Below are positions 45,473 to 54,499 of a DNA stretch of 64,000 bases, piece by piece. Under the pieces are notes generated by a model. It had not been told where the DNA came from and searched no databases. It worked only from the letters and a program-made list of their open reading frames with translations. Both the position numbers and the translations under genes were made by a program. The stretch comes from Pseudaquidulcibacter saccharophilus (GTDB lineage Bacteria; Pseudomonadota; Alphaproteobacteria; Caulobacterales; Aquidulcibacteraceae), in NCBI RefSeq assembly GCF_019455445.1, contig NZ_JAHWUS010000004.1:62001-126000 (forward strand). Direction: 5' to 3'. The number at the start of each line of letters is the position of its first letter. Position 1 is the first letter of the stretch.

Positions 45473-46461
45473 TGTTGTTTACACGTGAACAGCAATTAAA
45501 ACTTATTGCTGCGGTTGCAAACGCACCAAGCGTACATAATGTTCAACCAGCACGTTTTCATTTCACGGGTGATAATATTTACCTTTTAGAAGATTTAACT
45601 CGTCGTATTCCATGTGGTGACCCAATGGGGCGTGATACAGGTTTTAGCCTTGGAATTGCCGCCGAAGGATTAAGGATAGAGCTTGCAAATCAAGGCTACT
45701 CGCTTGTTGATAAGGGTGAGTTTGACAGTGATATTGGCTTTGGAAATAACATTAAAACGTGCAGGGCTTTTGAAATCACAAAAGGTGCAGGAAAACATCC
45801 GCTTGCAGAATTTGTAACTAAAAGATATTCACAACGTGGGAATTTTAATAAAGTGCTTCCCCGGGATACTGCCGCCGCAAAATCATTATCTGACGATAAT
45901 ATTATTTCTGTAACCGAAAAAGAAGATTTAAAAGAAATTGGTAAGATTTATGATGCCGCAAGCCTAAGATTTTTTCGGGATGATAATTTTCGCGAAGAAT
46001 TATTATCGTGGATGCGCCTTTCCAAAAAACACCCCAAATGGTCTATTGATGGTCTAAATTATGATGCAATGGCAATGTCCGAATTTGAAGCGAAAGCAGC
46101 GGGCATTGTATTAAGCAAAAAAATATTTCCCTTGATTGATAAAATTGGGCTGGGGGGGCCAATAACAGCCGAAGCAGGCAAAGTTATTGGAAGTGCGGGC
46201 GTAATATTATTACACCGCCCAAAAACCGAAAGCCATTATGAAAGCGGAAGACATTTTTACCTAACCTGGCTTAAAATTGTTGCAAATGGCTTTCAAGCGG
46301 CGGTAATGGCTTCTTTGGCAGATGATATAGAATGTCAGAATCTTTTATGCAATAAATATAATATTGGCAACGAAAGACGAATTATTACCACATTTCGTAT
46401 AGGTCGTTCCGATAATATGGCAATTCGCGCGCGGTTAAAGCCAGAGGATTTGTTATTATAG
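45472..46461 (+). CDS. Nitroreductase-fold flavoprotein, Acg-like
   Basis: A 329-residue protein with the nitroreductase (FMN) fold in the arrangement of the Acg/Rv3131 group. The N-terminus is ANAPSVHNVQPARFHF (about 16-31), followed by RRIPCGDPMGRDTGFSLGIAAEGLRIELA (about 44-72). A second half (VTKRYSQRGNF; LGGPITAEAGKVIGSAGVILLH) mirrors the first, as in single-chain fused dimers. It starts on the last base of the GNAT gene. It ends six bases inside the convergent cytochrome gene. A redox step in the operon's pathway is the likely role. Confidence 0.8.
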   Translation: MLFTREQQLKLIAAVANAPSVHNVQPARFHFTGDNIYLLEDLTRRIPCGDPMGRDTGFSLGIAAEGLRIELANQGYSLVDKGEFDSDIGFGNNIKTCRAFEITKGAGKHPLAEFVTKRYSQRGNFNKVLPRDTAAAKSLSDDNIISVTEKEDLKEIGKIYDAASLRFFRDDNFREELLSWMRLSKKHPKWSIDGLNYDAMAMSEFEAKAAGIVLSKKIFPLIDKIGLGGPITAEAGKVIGSAGVILLHRPKTESHYESGRHFYLTWLKIVANGFQAAVMASLADDIECQNLLCNKYNIGNERRIITTFRIGRSDNMAIRARLKPEDLLL

Positions 46462-48087
46462 TAATTTAAGATATTCGATTAAAGACTTTTGGTCATCAGG
46501 TGTTAATTCTGACCCGTAATCATGCCCCGAATTTGACATTCCGGATTTTGTCGTTTCGTATATTTCAGGTTTTGACCACGGTTTATAGTTTGCGGGATAA
46601 TTTCCGTTCTCATCAATCTTTATCCCAAGTTTGACGAAATCAAGGCTATGCCCACCAGTCATAAATTTTTTTGGTCTTTTTGACGGGTTTAATAACGCAT
46701 CAATAGTGGGAACAGAACCATTATGAAGATATGGCGCACTTTGCCATATGCCTGATAATGGTGTTCCGACATATTCACCGGTATGTTTGGCGATCAAATC
46801 TTTTTTATAAATTGTAGAATTTACTGCATTTGCCGCATTTTGATTAAATACCTGCGCCCGTCTTTTATCGGTTCCGACATCACCAATCCAATTTGGGAAT
46901 TGCACCAATTTTGGATTAGATAAATCATAATTATAATATCCGTGACAGGACGCACATTTTTCACCATAAATTCCTTCACCCTTTTTGGCTGCAACCATAT
47001 TGATTTTTGCAGGGTATTTGGGCGCGTGATAATCTTTTAAAAATGCATAGACATCTTTGGCTTTGTTGTAATTTCTATGGGTTACATTTGGACTTACTCC
47101 CATGCTTGGTACAGAAAAGAAACTTGTAATTATTGCAAGTCTGTCGATGCTTTTTTGGTTTATGTCCTTATATTTCAAAGGAATTTGTCTTTTATCCTTG
47201 CTTGGTGCATAGGCCCCATCATAAAGCATTGAGCTTCGCCAAGCCCTGTCTCCAAGGTCGGGAATTGATGTGAAACCTGTTTCATTGTTGCCACCATCAT
47301 CCATATCCAATTTCATCATAAGTTTAAGTGCGGCAACACCGTTTGTAACCCCAGGTGAACCGCTAGGAAATGGTAAAGCACGTCCACTTTTTGCAAGCAT
47401 TTTCATACGATTTTCTATTTGCGGCAGAATGAAATATTTAATCATAAACATTTCGGTGGCGGTGGTTTCAGGATAAATTTGTTTTATGGTCTTCAGTAAG
47501 CGTTCTTTATCATTAAGGCTGATTATGTATGAATTATAAACCTCTTGTATATAGGCCTCTAAATTAAGTGAAGTATTGGGTGATCCGAGCCATATTTTAT
47601 CTGTATTAGGTGTACCATCTTCATTATATAAAACGCCGCTATGACAAGATGAACAGCCAATATTTGCCATCTGAACCCCTAAAAGATTACCATAAACCAT
47701 GCCATTGGGTAATTGCGATTTTATGGGTTTTGCACCTTTAGGAAAATTTGCAATTTCTTTGTATTTTAGAAAACCAAATTGTTGGAAAATATTATCAATT
47801 TCAGATTTATTTGTTTTGATATTGGGGTTAATATGCTGTTCATTAATGATAAGCGATGCAGTAGTTATTTTCCACGGAATAGCATGTGTCTTCAAAGCTC
47901 CTAAACTTAACCCGCCCCAAGCGTCGCCTGAAAAATAAAAAGCGCCACGCTCTTTGGGTGATAAATTTGGCAAATCTGAAGCGACTAAATCCGAATTTGC
48001 ACCATTTTCAAATTTCTTGAAAATAAAAATACCAAACACAACAATAATAAAAATTATTACAAAAATTGATAAATTTCGTTTTTTCAT
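46456..48087 (-). CDS. Membrane-anchored two-haem c-type cytochrome
   Basis: A 543-residue protein with an N-terminal anchor (LSIFVIIFIIVVFGIFIF) and a periplasmic body. There are two CxxCH haem sites, CSSCH at residues 145-149 and CASCH near 380 (GEGIYGEKCASCHGYY). The segment TGEYVGTPLSGIWQSAPYLHNGSVPTIDALL near the end is typical of the di-haem cytochrome c peroxidase / 'cytochrome c family' group, where its Met or His can ligate haem. Enzymatic role is unknown. It converges on the nitroreductase gene. Confidence 0.82.
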   Translation of the reverse strand: MKKRNLSIFVIIFIIVVFGIFIFKKFENGANSDLVASDLPNLSPKERGAFYFSGDAWGGLSLGALKTHAIPWKITTASLIINEQHINPNIKTNKSEIDNIFQQFGFLKYKEIANFPKGAKPIKSQLPNGMVYGNLLGVQMANIGCSSCHSGVLYNEDGTPNTDKIWLGSPNTSLNLEAYIQEVYNSYIISLNDKERLLKTIKQIYPETTATEMFMIKYFILPQIENRMKMLAKSGRALPFPSGSPGVTNGVAALKLMMKLDMDDGGNNETGFTSIPDLGDRAWRSSMLYDGAYAPSKDKRQIPLKYKDINQKSIDRLAIITSFFSVPSMGVSPNVTHRNYNKAKDVYAFLKDYHAPKYPAKINMVAAKKGEGIYGEKCASCHGYYNYDLSNPKLVQFPNWIGDVGTDKRRAQVFNQNAANAVNSTIYKKDLIAKHTGEYVGTPLSGIWQSAPYLHNGSVPTIDALLNPSKRPKKFMTGGHSLDFVKLGIKIDENGNYPANYKPWSKPEIYETTKSGMSNSGHDYGSELTPDDQKSLIEYLKLL

Positions 48088-48364
48088 TAATCATTCCTGT
48101 AAAACTGGTATAATTTTGTTGTTTTACAACAATTGACTAATCAAAATATTAACAACCTAAGTTTGCGTTGATTTAGCAGATTTGATATCTTAAAAGGAAA
48201 AATCAGAATTAAACACATGACATAAAATTCCAAAACTTCTTCACGATGTATGAAGCAATTTTATTGTATTATTTATTTCGCAATAATGAAAAGTTAATGT
48301 CAAATAATTGTTATAACGACTAACTAAACAGCCCCAATTATTACATTTTTTTTAGGGGCAAAAA

Positions 48365-51361
48365 ATGAGTTATCGTTATTCTGCATTGTGTTTAAGTACT
48401 GCTTTAATTGCGCTTTTTGCAGCTTCACCTACTATTAGTTATGCTCAAAATGTTACTTCAGGTAATATTCAAGGGCGGGTAATAAATACTGCGACAGGCG
48501 AATATATTGCCAATGCAGAAGTTAGAATTGAAGGCACAAATATTTCTGCTTATTCTGGTGACGGCGGTGTTTTCTTTTTAAATGGTGTTCCTGCCGGTAC
48601 GGCAAATCTTACTGTAAGATATGCAGGCTTGCAGGAATGGAAATCACCGGTTGAAGTTGGAATAAATCAGACCGCGACATTAAACATTGAATTAAAACCA
48701 ATGTCATATACTTCATTGGGCAGCAGTGACCCCAACACCGTAATTGTTACCGCCGCACGTGGTGGACAAGCAAAAGCATTGATGGAGCGCCGCGCATCTT
48801 TAAATGCAAAAAGCGTGGTTGCCGCCGATAATTACGGAATTTTGACCATGGGCGATGTGGGCGAATTTATGAAAAATATGCCCGGTCTATCTCTTGATTA
48901 TACAGAAGTTGATGCAACTTCGGTTCGTATTGGTGGCCTTGACCCGAAATATTCAACATTCACAACAGATGGCGCGCGCATGGCGACAGCTACATCAAAT
49001 AATAATAGTGGGCGTCAGAACTCATTTGAGCAAATGTCGATTACAGGTATTGATTCAATTGAGTTAAATAACACTTTAACCGCCAGTATGGATGCCGACT
49101 CACCGGGGGGCAGCATCAATATGCGCAGCCAATATGCCTTCCAACGTAAAAGCCGTTTATTGCGTTTCCAAATTGGCGGTGTGGGAACATCTGATTCCCG
49201 CCGTAATCCAATTTATTTTCCTGATGATAAAAAACATTCAACCATTTATCCATCTGCACAATTTGGTTATGGTGATGTATTTCTTGATGGTCGTTTGGGT
49301 ATTGCATTTAACGCAAGTTATAATGCAAACTATGTCCAACAAGACAGAATACAAACAGATTGGTCTTATCTTCCTGATGGTCGTGTTATGCCTTATCAGG
49401 TAATGTGGCGCCCGGGTCCGAAGCTAACCCATCGTAAAGCCGCTAACCTTGCCGTTGATTACAAGATTACAGACAAGCTCGCATTATCATTACGTGGCAC
49501 ATATTCTTTTTATGATGTGGAATATTTCAACCAATATACTTATTTAATTTTTGGTACGACAACGAAATCTTATGCAACGGCTGATTCAACGCCAACTCAT
49601 ATTGTCGTAAATGCAAATGGAACTAATACCCGCCTTCATACCCAATATTCACACCGTTATGCGGCAACTCCCGTGTATCTTTTTGCGCCAAAACTTGAAT
49701 ATAGAGGTGACACTATCGAAGCCGTTTTGCGCGGTAGTTATTCAACATCTCAATTCAACTTCCGCGATAATAGCAAGGGGTTTTTCCAACGTACTGATAG
49801 TTATCTAACAAATATCGGTTTTACACTTGACCGTGCATCAGAAGATTCAAACGCATGGACACTTAATCAAACCGCTGGCCGTCCTTGGGGTGATGCAACA
49901 AGCTTCAACCGTGACAGTGATATTGGTAATAATATCCGCACCTCAGAATCCGATGCAAAAGGCAAGATGTATGGTTTAAACCTTGATTTGAAGAAGAGGC
50001 TTAATGTCAATTCGGTTCAAGTAACAATGCTTGCCGGTCTCGGTGGGCGGACAAATGAATGGCAAACCAACGAAGGTTCTTATCAACAATTCCAATATGT
50101 TGGGCCAAATAATGATCTGACACAAAAAGACCCAGCGGCAATGATTCCTGCAACAAACTATTATGATTTTGTTATTAAAGGTTTCGATGCTGGTAATCTT
50201 AATTTACAAAATTGGCGTGCCGACAGCAATTATGCGATGTACGATATATATGCTGCACATCCTGAATATTTTGTTGCGGACACTGTGGGCAATTTAAAGC
50301 GTAAATTAGACAATAACAAAAAGATCGAAGAAGAAATTTATGCCGCTTATGGAGAGACGCAGGCAGAGATTGGCAAGGCACGATTTGACCTTGGTTTGCG
50401 ATATGAAAAAACAAAAACAGCATCAAGAATAGCGGATATCCGCCCGGCAAAAGAGGTTACTGCTGCAGGATATTCATTAAGCACTGTAGAAGGGCTTTTG
50501 TATCAATATCATAATGGCACTTATTCCACGCGTCGTGGCGAGTATGATGATTGGTTTTTAAGTGGTGGGATGAAATATGATTTCAGCAAAAAGCTGGTCG
50601 GTCAAATTGCATTTAGCCAGTCTATCTTGCGCCCTGACTATGGAAACTTGGGTGGGGTTGTGTCCGTGAACGATGATACGATGATTGTTACGGTTCCCAA
50701 CCCTGAACTTAAGCCAGAACATTCAACCAAATATTATGTAAGCTTACAATATTATCTTGAGCCATCTGGTATTATTGGGCTTTCTGCATATAAGCTTGAC
50801 ATGAAGGACATGCAGGTAACGGGTATTACCGTTAATCCAGAAGATGTTGGTTATAGTTCATCTGACTATCCAGGTTATATATTCCGTAGTGCGCAAAATC
50901 TTGCAGGGACCAGCACAAATAATGGAGTGGTCTTTGAATATGATCAACAAATGACCTTTCTTCCTGGATGGTTAAAAGGAATTGGGTTGCGCGGTTCTAT
51001 TACACAGGTTGACCCCGATGGTGAACGTGTGAGTATGCCAAAAACCTCTACTAATTGGGGGCTGAAGTATAATCGCGGGCCATTTAACTTCCAGCTTACT
51101 GGCAATTGGCAGTCAAAATATCGTACAAGTTCGCTTAGTAATACGCCAACTACCGCAAATAACGGCATTTTATACCATGCCGACCGTGAATTATGGAACA
51201 TAAGTGCCAGCTACAAATTCAAAAATAACTTTGAATTTATGGTCGCAGGTCGCAACATCTTTAATGCCCCTGATATTATTTATTCAAACATTCCAAGCCG
51301 TGTACAGCAATATAGCATATATGGATCTATGTGGAATGTTGGTATCAAAGGAACTTTTTAA
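48365..51361 (+). CDS. TonB-dependent receptor with carboxypeptidase-like N-terminal domain
   Basis: A 998-residue outer-membrane importer. A signal peptide (ALIALFAASPTISYA) leads to a CarboxypepD_reg-like beta-sandwich (GNIQGRVINTATGEYIANAEVRIEG, about 30-115) and a plug domain (NTVIVTAARGGQAKAL; DVGEFMKNMPGLSLDY; ADSPGGSINM). A 22-strand-type barrel follows, ending in ...WNVGIKGTF with terminal Phe. PhoD follows 13 bases later, so the cargo may be a phosphorylated organic compound. No TonB-box can be assigned with certainty. The 277-base region upstream holds no other gene. Confidence 0.92.
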   Translation: MSYRYSALCLSTALIALFAASPTISYAQNVTSGNIQGRVINTATGEYIANAEVRIEGTNISAYSGDGGVFFLNGVPAGTANLTVRYAGLQEWKSPVEVGINQTATLNIELKPMSYTSLGSSDPNTVIVTAARGGQAKALMERRASLNAKSVVAADNYGILTMGDVGEFMKNMPGLSLDYTEVDATSVRIGGLDPKYSTFTTDGARMATATSNNNSGRQNSFEQMSITGIDSIELNNTLTASMDADSPGGSINMRSQYAFQRKSRLLRFQIGGVGTSDSRRNPIYFPDDKKHSTIYPSAQFGYGDVFLDGRLGIAFNASYNANYVQQDRIQTDWSYLPDGRVMPYQVMWRPGPKLTHRKAANLAVDYKITDKLALSLRGTYSFYDVEYFNQYTYLIFGTTTKSYATADSTPTHIVVNANGTNTRLHTQYSHRYAATPVYLFAPKLEYRGDTIEAVLRGSYSTSQFNFRDNSKGFFQRTDSYLTNIGFTLDRASEDSNAWTLNQTAGRPWGDATSFNRDSDIGNNIRTSESDAKGKMYGLNLDLKKRLNVNSVQVTMLAGLGGRTNEWQTNEGSYQQFQYVGPNNDLTQKDPAAMIPATNYYDFVIKGFDAGNLNLQNWRADSNYAMYDIYAAHPEYFVADTVGNLKRKLDNNKKIEEEIYAAYGETQAEIGKARFDLGLRYEKTKTASRIADIRPAKEVTAAGYSLSTVEGLLYQYHNGTYSTRRGEYDDWFLSGGMKYDFSKKLVGQIAFSQSILRPDYGNLGGVVSVNDDTMIVTVPNPELKPEHSTKYYVSLQYYLEPSGIIGLSAYKLDMKDMQVTGITVNPEDVGYSSSDYPGYIFRSAQNLAGTSTNNGVVFEYDQQMTFLPGWLKGIGLRGSITQVDPDGERVSMPKTSTNWGLKYNRGPFNFQLTGNWQSKYRTSSLSNTPTTANNGILYHADRELWNISASYKFKNNFEFMVAGRNIFNAPDIIYSNIPSRVQQYSIYGSMWNVGIKGTF

Positions 51362-51374
51362 AAAAGGAATTGCC

Positions 51375-53000
51375 ATGATTACGAATATTGATCGTCGTAG
51401 TTTGATTTTGGGCGGAAGCATTGGGCTTATGTCGCTCTTACTTCCTGCTGGGCGAACGCTTGCGCAAGATTTACTTACTGCGAAAGGTTTTACGCATAAT
51501 GTGGCAAGTGGTGAGCCATCTGAAGATTCGGTATTATTGTGGACACGCTATGTTTCCGCACAAAATGATATTGTCGAACTCGAAGTTGAGGTGGCTTCAG
51601 ATAAGGATTTCACAAAAAAAATTGCTGGCGGCAGTATACAAACCGGTTCATGGCGTGATTGGACGGCAAAAATAACGATTGATGGGTTAAAACCAGGAAG
51701 TGTATATTGGTATCGTTTTATTGCTCCTGATGGCAGTAAATCGCCAATCGGCAGAACCAAAACGCTTCCGGTAGGCAATGTTAAGCGCTTTGGGTTGGCA
51801 GTGTTTTCATGTTCAAATTTTCCGGTAGGGTGGTTTAATGCTTACGCCCATGCGGCGGCGCGTGATGACCTTGACTTATGGATGCATGTTGGCGATTATT
51901 TTTATGAATATGGCAATTCGTCCAATCATGACAACATCGTTGCGGGAAGGGTGGTAGCACCCGATCATGAAATTATCGCACTTGCAGACTATCGTTTGCG
52001 TTACGCTTGTTATCGTGCAGATGCAGATTTGCAAGCTTTGCACCAAATGGCGCCTATGACCGCATTTTGGGATGACCATGAATCCGCCAATGACAGTTGG
52101 GAAGGTGGTGCGCAAAACCATCAACCTGACAAGGAAGGTGATTGGAGCATTCGCCGCGCTGCCGCGATGCAGGCCTATCGTGAATGGATGCCGGTTTCTG
52201 AAGAGCCATGGAAGGCATATCAAATCGGTAATTTGGCAACTTTATATCGCACCGAATCCCGTCTTTTGGGACGTACCAAACAGGCTGATATTGGTGCGGC
52301 ATATCGTGCAACAAATATTGATGCCGCGCTTGATACATTTCGTGATGGAGAGTGGCAGAACCCATCGGCAACAATGCTTGGTTCAACTCAAGAAAGTTGG
52401 CTGTATCATGGGTTTAAAAACAATTCACGTTCAACAATTTGGCAATTAGTTGGTATGGGAACGATAATGGGGCGAACAATAATGCCCAATGATGCTATTG
52501 GTTGGCTAAAAGCTGATGCCAGTGAACGTAATATAGCTAATTTTAAAAATAATGTTCTTGCCGCCAAACACGGTCTTCCAATGTGGATGGACAGATGGGA
52601 TGGTTATCCTGCGGCGCGTTCACGCCTATTAAAGGCGGCGCAAGATGCCGATGCAAACTTGGTAATGCTATCTGGCGATAGCCATAACGCTTGGGCGTAT
52701 GAATTAGCTGAAGATAAACGTCCCGCAGGTGTAGAATTTGCCGGACATAGTGTAAGTTCAAACGGCATTGAGGGCAGCATGGGCGCAGATCCAAAAATTG
52801 TTGCAAATGGTTTTGTTACTACTAACCATGAGATGAAATGGGCAAATACCCATCAACGTGGTTATATGATGATTGAAATCACCCCACAAAATGTTACGGG
52901 AGAATGGCTGTTTATGCAGACAGTAAAAACTAAAACAACCACGCTTGCAGGTACGCATCGTATGAAGGTCGAGCGCGGTCGTAATATTTTTAGTGTATGA
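51375..53000 (+). CDS. phoD: PhoD-like alkaline phosphatase/phosphodiesterase
   Basis: A 541-residue exported metallo-phosphoesterase that releases phosphate from mono- or diesters. The N-terminus carries a twin-arginine signal (NIDRRSLILGGSIGLMSLLLP). Then comes the PhoD N-domain (FTHNVASGEPSEDSVLLWTRY) and the catalytic domain with FGLAVFSCSNFPVGWFNAY, DLDLWMHVGDYFYEYGN, MTAFWDDHESANDSWEGG and VMLSGDSHNAWAYEL, which supply the Fe/Ca ligands. ATG 51375 follows AAGGA and begins the Tat peptide. It is probably co-transcribed with the TonB receptor. The end overlaps the convergent gene by 11 bases. Confidence 0.93.
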   Translation: MITNIDRRSLILGGSIGLMSLLLPAGRTLAQDLLTAKGFTHNVASGEPSEDSVLLWTRYVSAQNDIVELEVEVASDKDFTKKIAGGSIQTGSWRDWTAKITIDGLKPGSVYWYRFIAPDGSKSPIGRTKTLPVGNVKRFGLAVFSCSNFPVGWFNAYAHAAARDDLDLWMHVGDYFYEYGNSSNHDNIVAGRVVAPDHEIIALADYRLRYACYRADADLQALHQMAPMTAFWDDHESANDSWEGGAQNHQPDKEGDWSIRRAAAMQAYREWMPVSEEPWKAYQIGNLATLYRTESRLLGRTKQADIGAAYRATNIDAALDTFRDGEWQNPSATMLGSTQESWLYHGFKNNSRSTIWQLVGMGTIMGRTIMPNDAIGWLKADASERNIANFKNNVLAAKHGLPMWMDRWDGYPAARSRLLKAAQDADANLVMLSGDSHNAWAYELAEDKRPAGVEFAGHSVSSNGIEGSMGADPKIVANGFVTTNHEMKWANTHQRGYMMIEITPQNVTGEWLFMQTVKTKTTTLAGTHRMKVERGRNIFSV

Positions 53001-54162
53001 TTTTGTTTAATTCCTCAATGCCTGTCGGGCTGAACGGCTGCTGATTATTTCCTGTCCAACGCATTAGAGTTAGGTCAGCAGTTTGTTGATCTTTACTGCC
53101 CGAATTTACCGCCAGATAAAATAATCCATTACCAACAGGTTGCATGCCGACATCGGCTTTTTGGTTCCAGCCCGAGGTGCCACTTTTAGGCTCATAAAGA
53201 CCGTCTTTTGCAAGCGGTATTAAAAGTCCTTTTTCCCACTTTTTGCCATTTTTATCGGGAACACCGACTAGGTCAGAGATTAACGGTTGGCTTTTTGCGT
53301 CTATTGCAAATAATGTGTAATTTGGGAAATTTGGTTTCTTACCTTTATAGACGCCCATAAACCAACGTTTTGAATTATCATCATAAGCAAGGTTTTGCAC
53401 ACCATATGTGGTGTTTCCAGTATAGACAAAATATTTGCCATTGACCTTATTTGGCCCATTATGATGTGGCGCGGTCTCGATAAGTGGGCTTAGATATTTT
53501 TTCCAATCTTTTACATCGTACTGTAATAATACTTGGTGGTCATTATCGCTGCGACTAATATCGCTATATATGCCATAAGCAACTGTAAGATAATGTTTTC
53601 CGTCAATATGTCCCATTTTTGGGCCAAACGAAACGCCATCAATACCGGAACATCCATAATGATGATCTTTTGATTGCATTTGTCCATCTTTTAAGCCATC
53701 ATCATTTGTACCGTTTATTCCGTCATGATTTAAATCAGCAATATAATCTTCCGCCACTTCTTTTAGATATACGGTGCGCAAAATTCCTGTTTCAGCGGCT
53801 TTTATGCCAACGGCATTGATTTTATCAACATCAATAACTGCAATATAAAAAGCATTATCTTTTTTATATTCAAGCGAGCCGTAAACCAAACCGTCATCTG
53901 GATTAAAATCCAAATCACCAAGATGCCCATTCCAGCCAGTTAATGTACCAATCAATTTTCCATCAAAATCATATTTTGCAAGAAGGTTGGTGAATGAATA
54001 ATAAATATAGCCGCCCTTTGTATCGACGGCAATTCCCTGCACATGCCCAGAATCCCATGTGCCGCCATTTTGCTTAACCGGAAGATTATGGATGCTTTGT
54101 GCGTTTGCGATTTGTGTGGATATAGATAATGCAAAGAATAATATAAATAAGAAGCGGACCAT
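52990..54162 (-). CDS. Secreted propeller-like protein with a calcium-loop motif
   Basis: A 390-residue exported protein: signal peptide (FLFILFFALSISTQIANA), then repeats of the type GIAVDTKGGYIYYSFTNLLAKYDFDGKLIG that suggest a beta-propeller. An EF-hand-like loop DLNHDGINGTNDDG (about 150) could bind calcium. No catalytic residues are assignable. It converges on phoD, overlapping by 11 bases, and may join the same phosphate-scavenging theme. The function is unknown. Confidence 0.65.
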   Translation of the reverse strand: MVRFLFILFFALSISTQIANAQSIHNLPVKQNGGTWDSGHVQGIAVDTKGGYIYYSFTNLLAKYDFDGKLIGTLTGWNGHLGDLDFNPDDGLVYGSLEYKKDNAFYIAVIDVDKINAVGIKAAETGILRTVYLKEVAEDYIADLNHDGINGTNDDGLKDGQMQSKDHHYGCSGIDGVSFGPKMGHIDGKHYLTVAYGIYSDISRSDNDHQVLLQYDVKDWKKYLSPLIETAPHHNGPNKVNGKYFVYTGNTTYGVQNLAYDDNSKRWFMGVYKGKKPNFPNYTLFAIDAKSQPLISDLVGVPDKNGKKWEKGLLIPLAKDGLYEPKSGTSGWNQKADVGMQPVGNGLFYLAVNSGSKDQQTADLTLMRWTGNNQQPFSPTGIEELNKIIH

Positions 54163-54382
54163 TTTAATTTCAAATATATCATTTAATCAGTGAGATTAAT
54201 GTAATTCAAAAATACAAAATATTGATGACAATTTTTTGGTTTGGACAAAATGATAAAGAAAACCAACGTTCTCTATAAATTTATATATTTATGTCGCGAT
54301 TGGAAGCATAAATTATTTATTTCATTATAAGTTACATGAAAATCTATACATAAAACAAATGATTGAGAGAAAAGTAATCCGG

Positions 54383-54427
54383 CTCATAACCTGAAGGCCG
54401 CAGGTTCAAATCCTGCCCCCGCACCCA
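54383..54427 (+). repeat. tRNA-fMet 3'-end fragment, copy 4 (putative att site)
   Basis: Forty-five bases identical to copy 1, from the anticodon loop CTCATAA to CACCCA, preceded by TAATCCGG. The downstream 85 bases resemble those after copy 3 and run into the last codons of the lacI-type gene (stop at 54500-54502). No gene lies in the remaining part of 54163-54499. Confidence 0.9.
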
Positions 54428-54499
54428 AAACACACAATATAATCAATTTATTACTCACAGTCTCAAGCAATACTTGGGGCTTTATAGAGGCTTAAATTA

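Noticed and set aside
48088-48364. PhoB box upstream of the TonB receptor / phoD pair
   Set aside because: No pair of CTGTCAT-like repeats with the right spacing could be found by eye.
12307-54427. Four apparent tRNA-Met genes
   Set aside because: Only the 3' half (anticodon region onward) is present in each. No D-arm or 5' acceptor strand can be paired upstream, so they are fragments, not tRNA genes.
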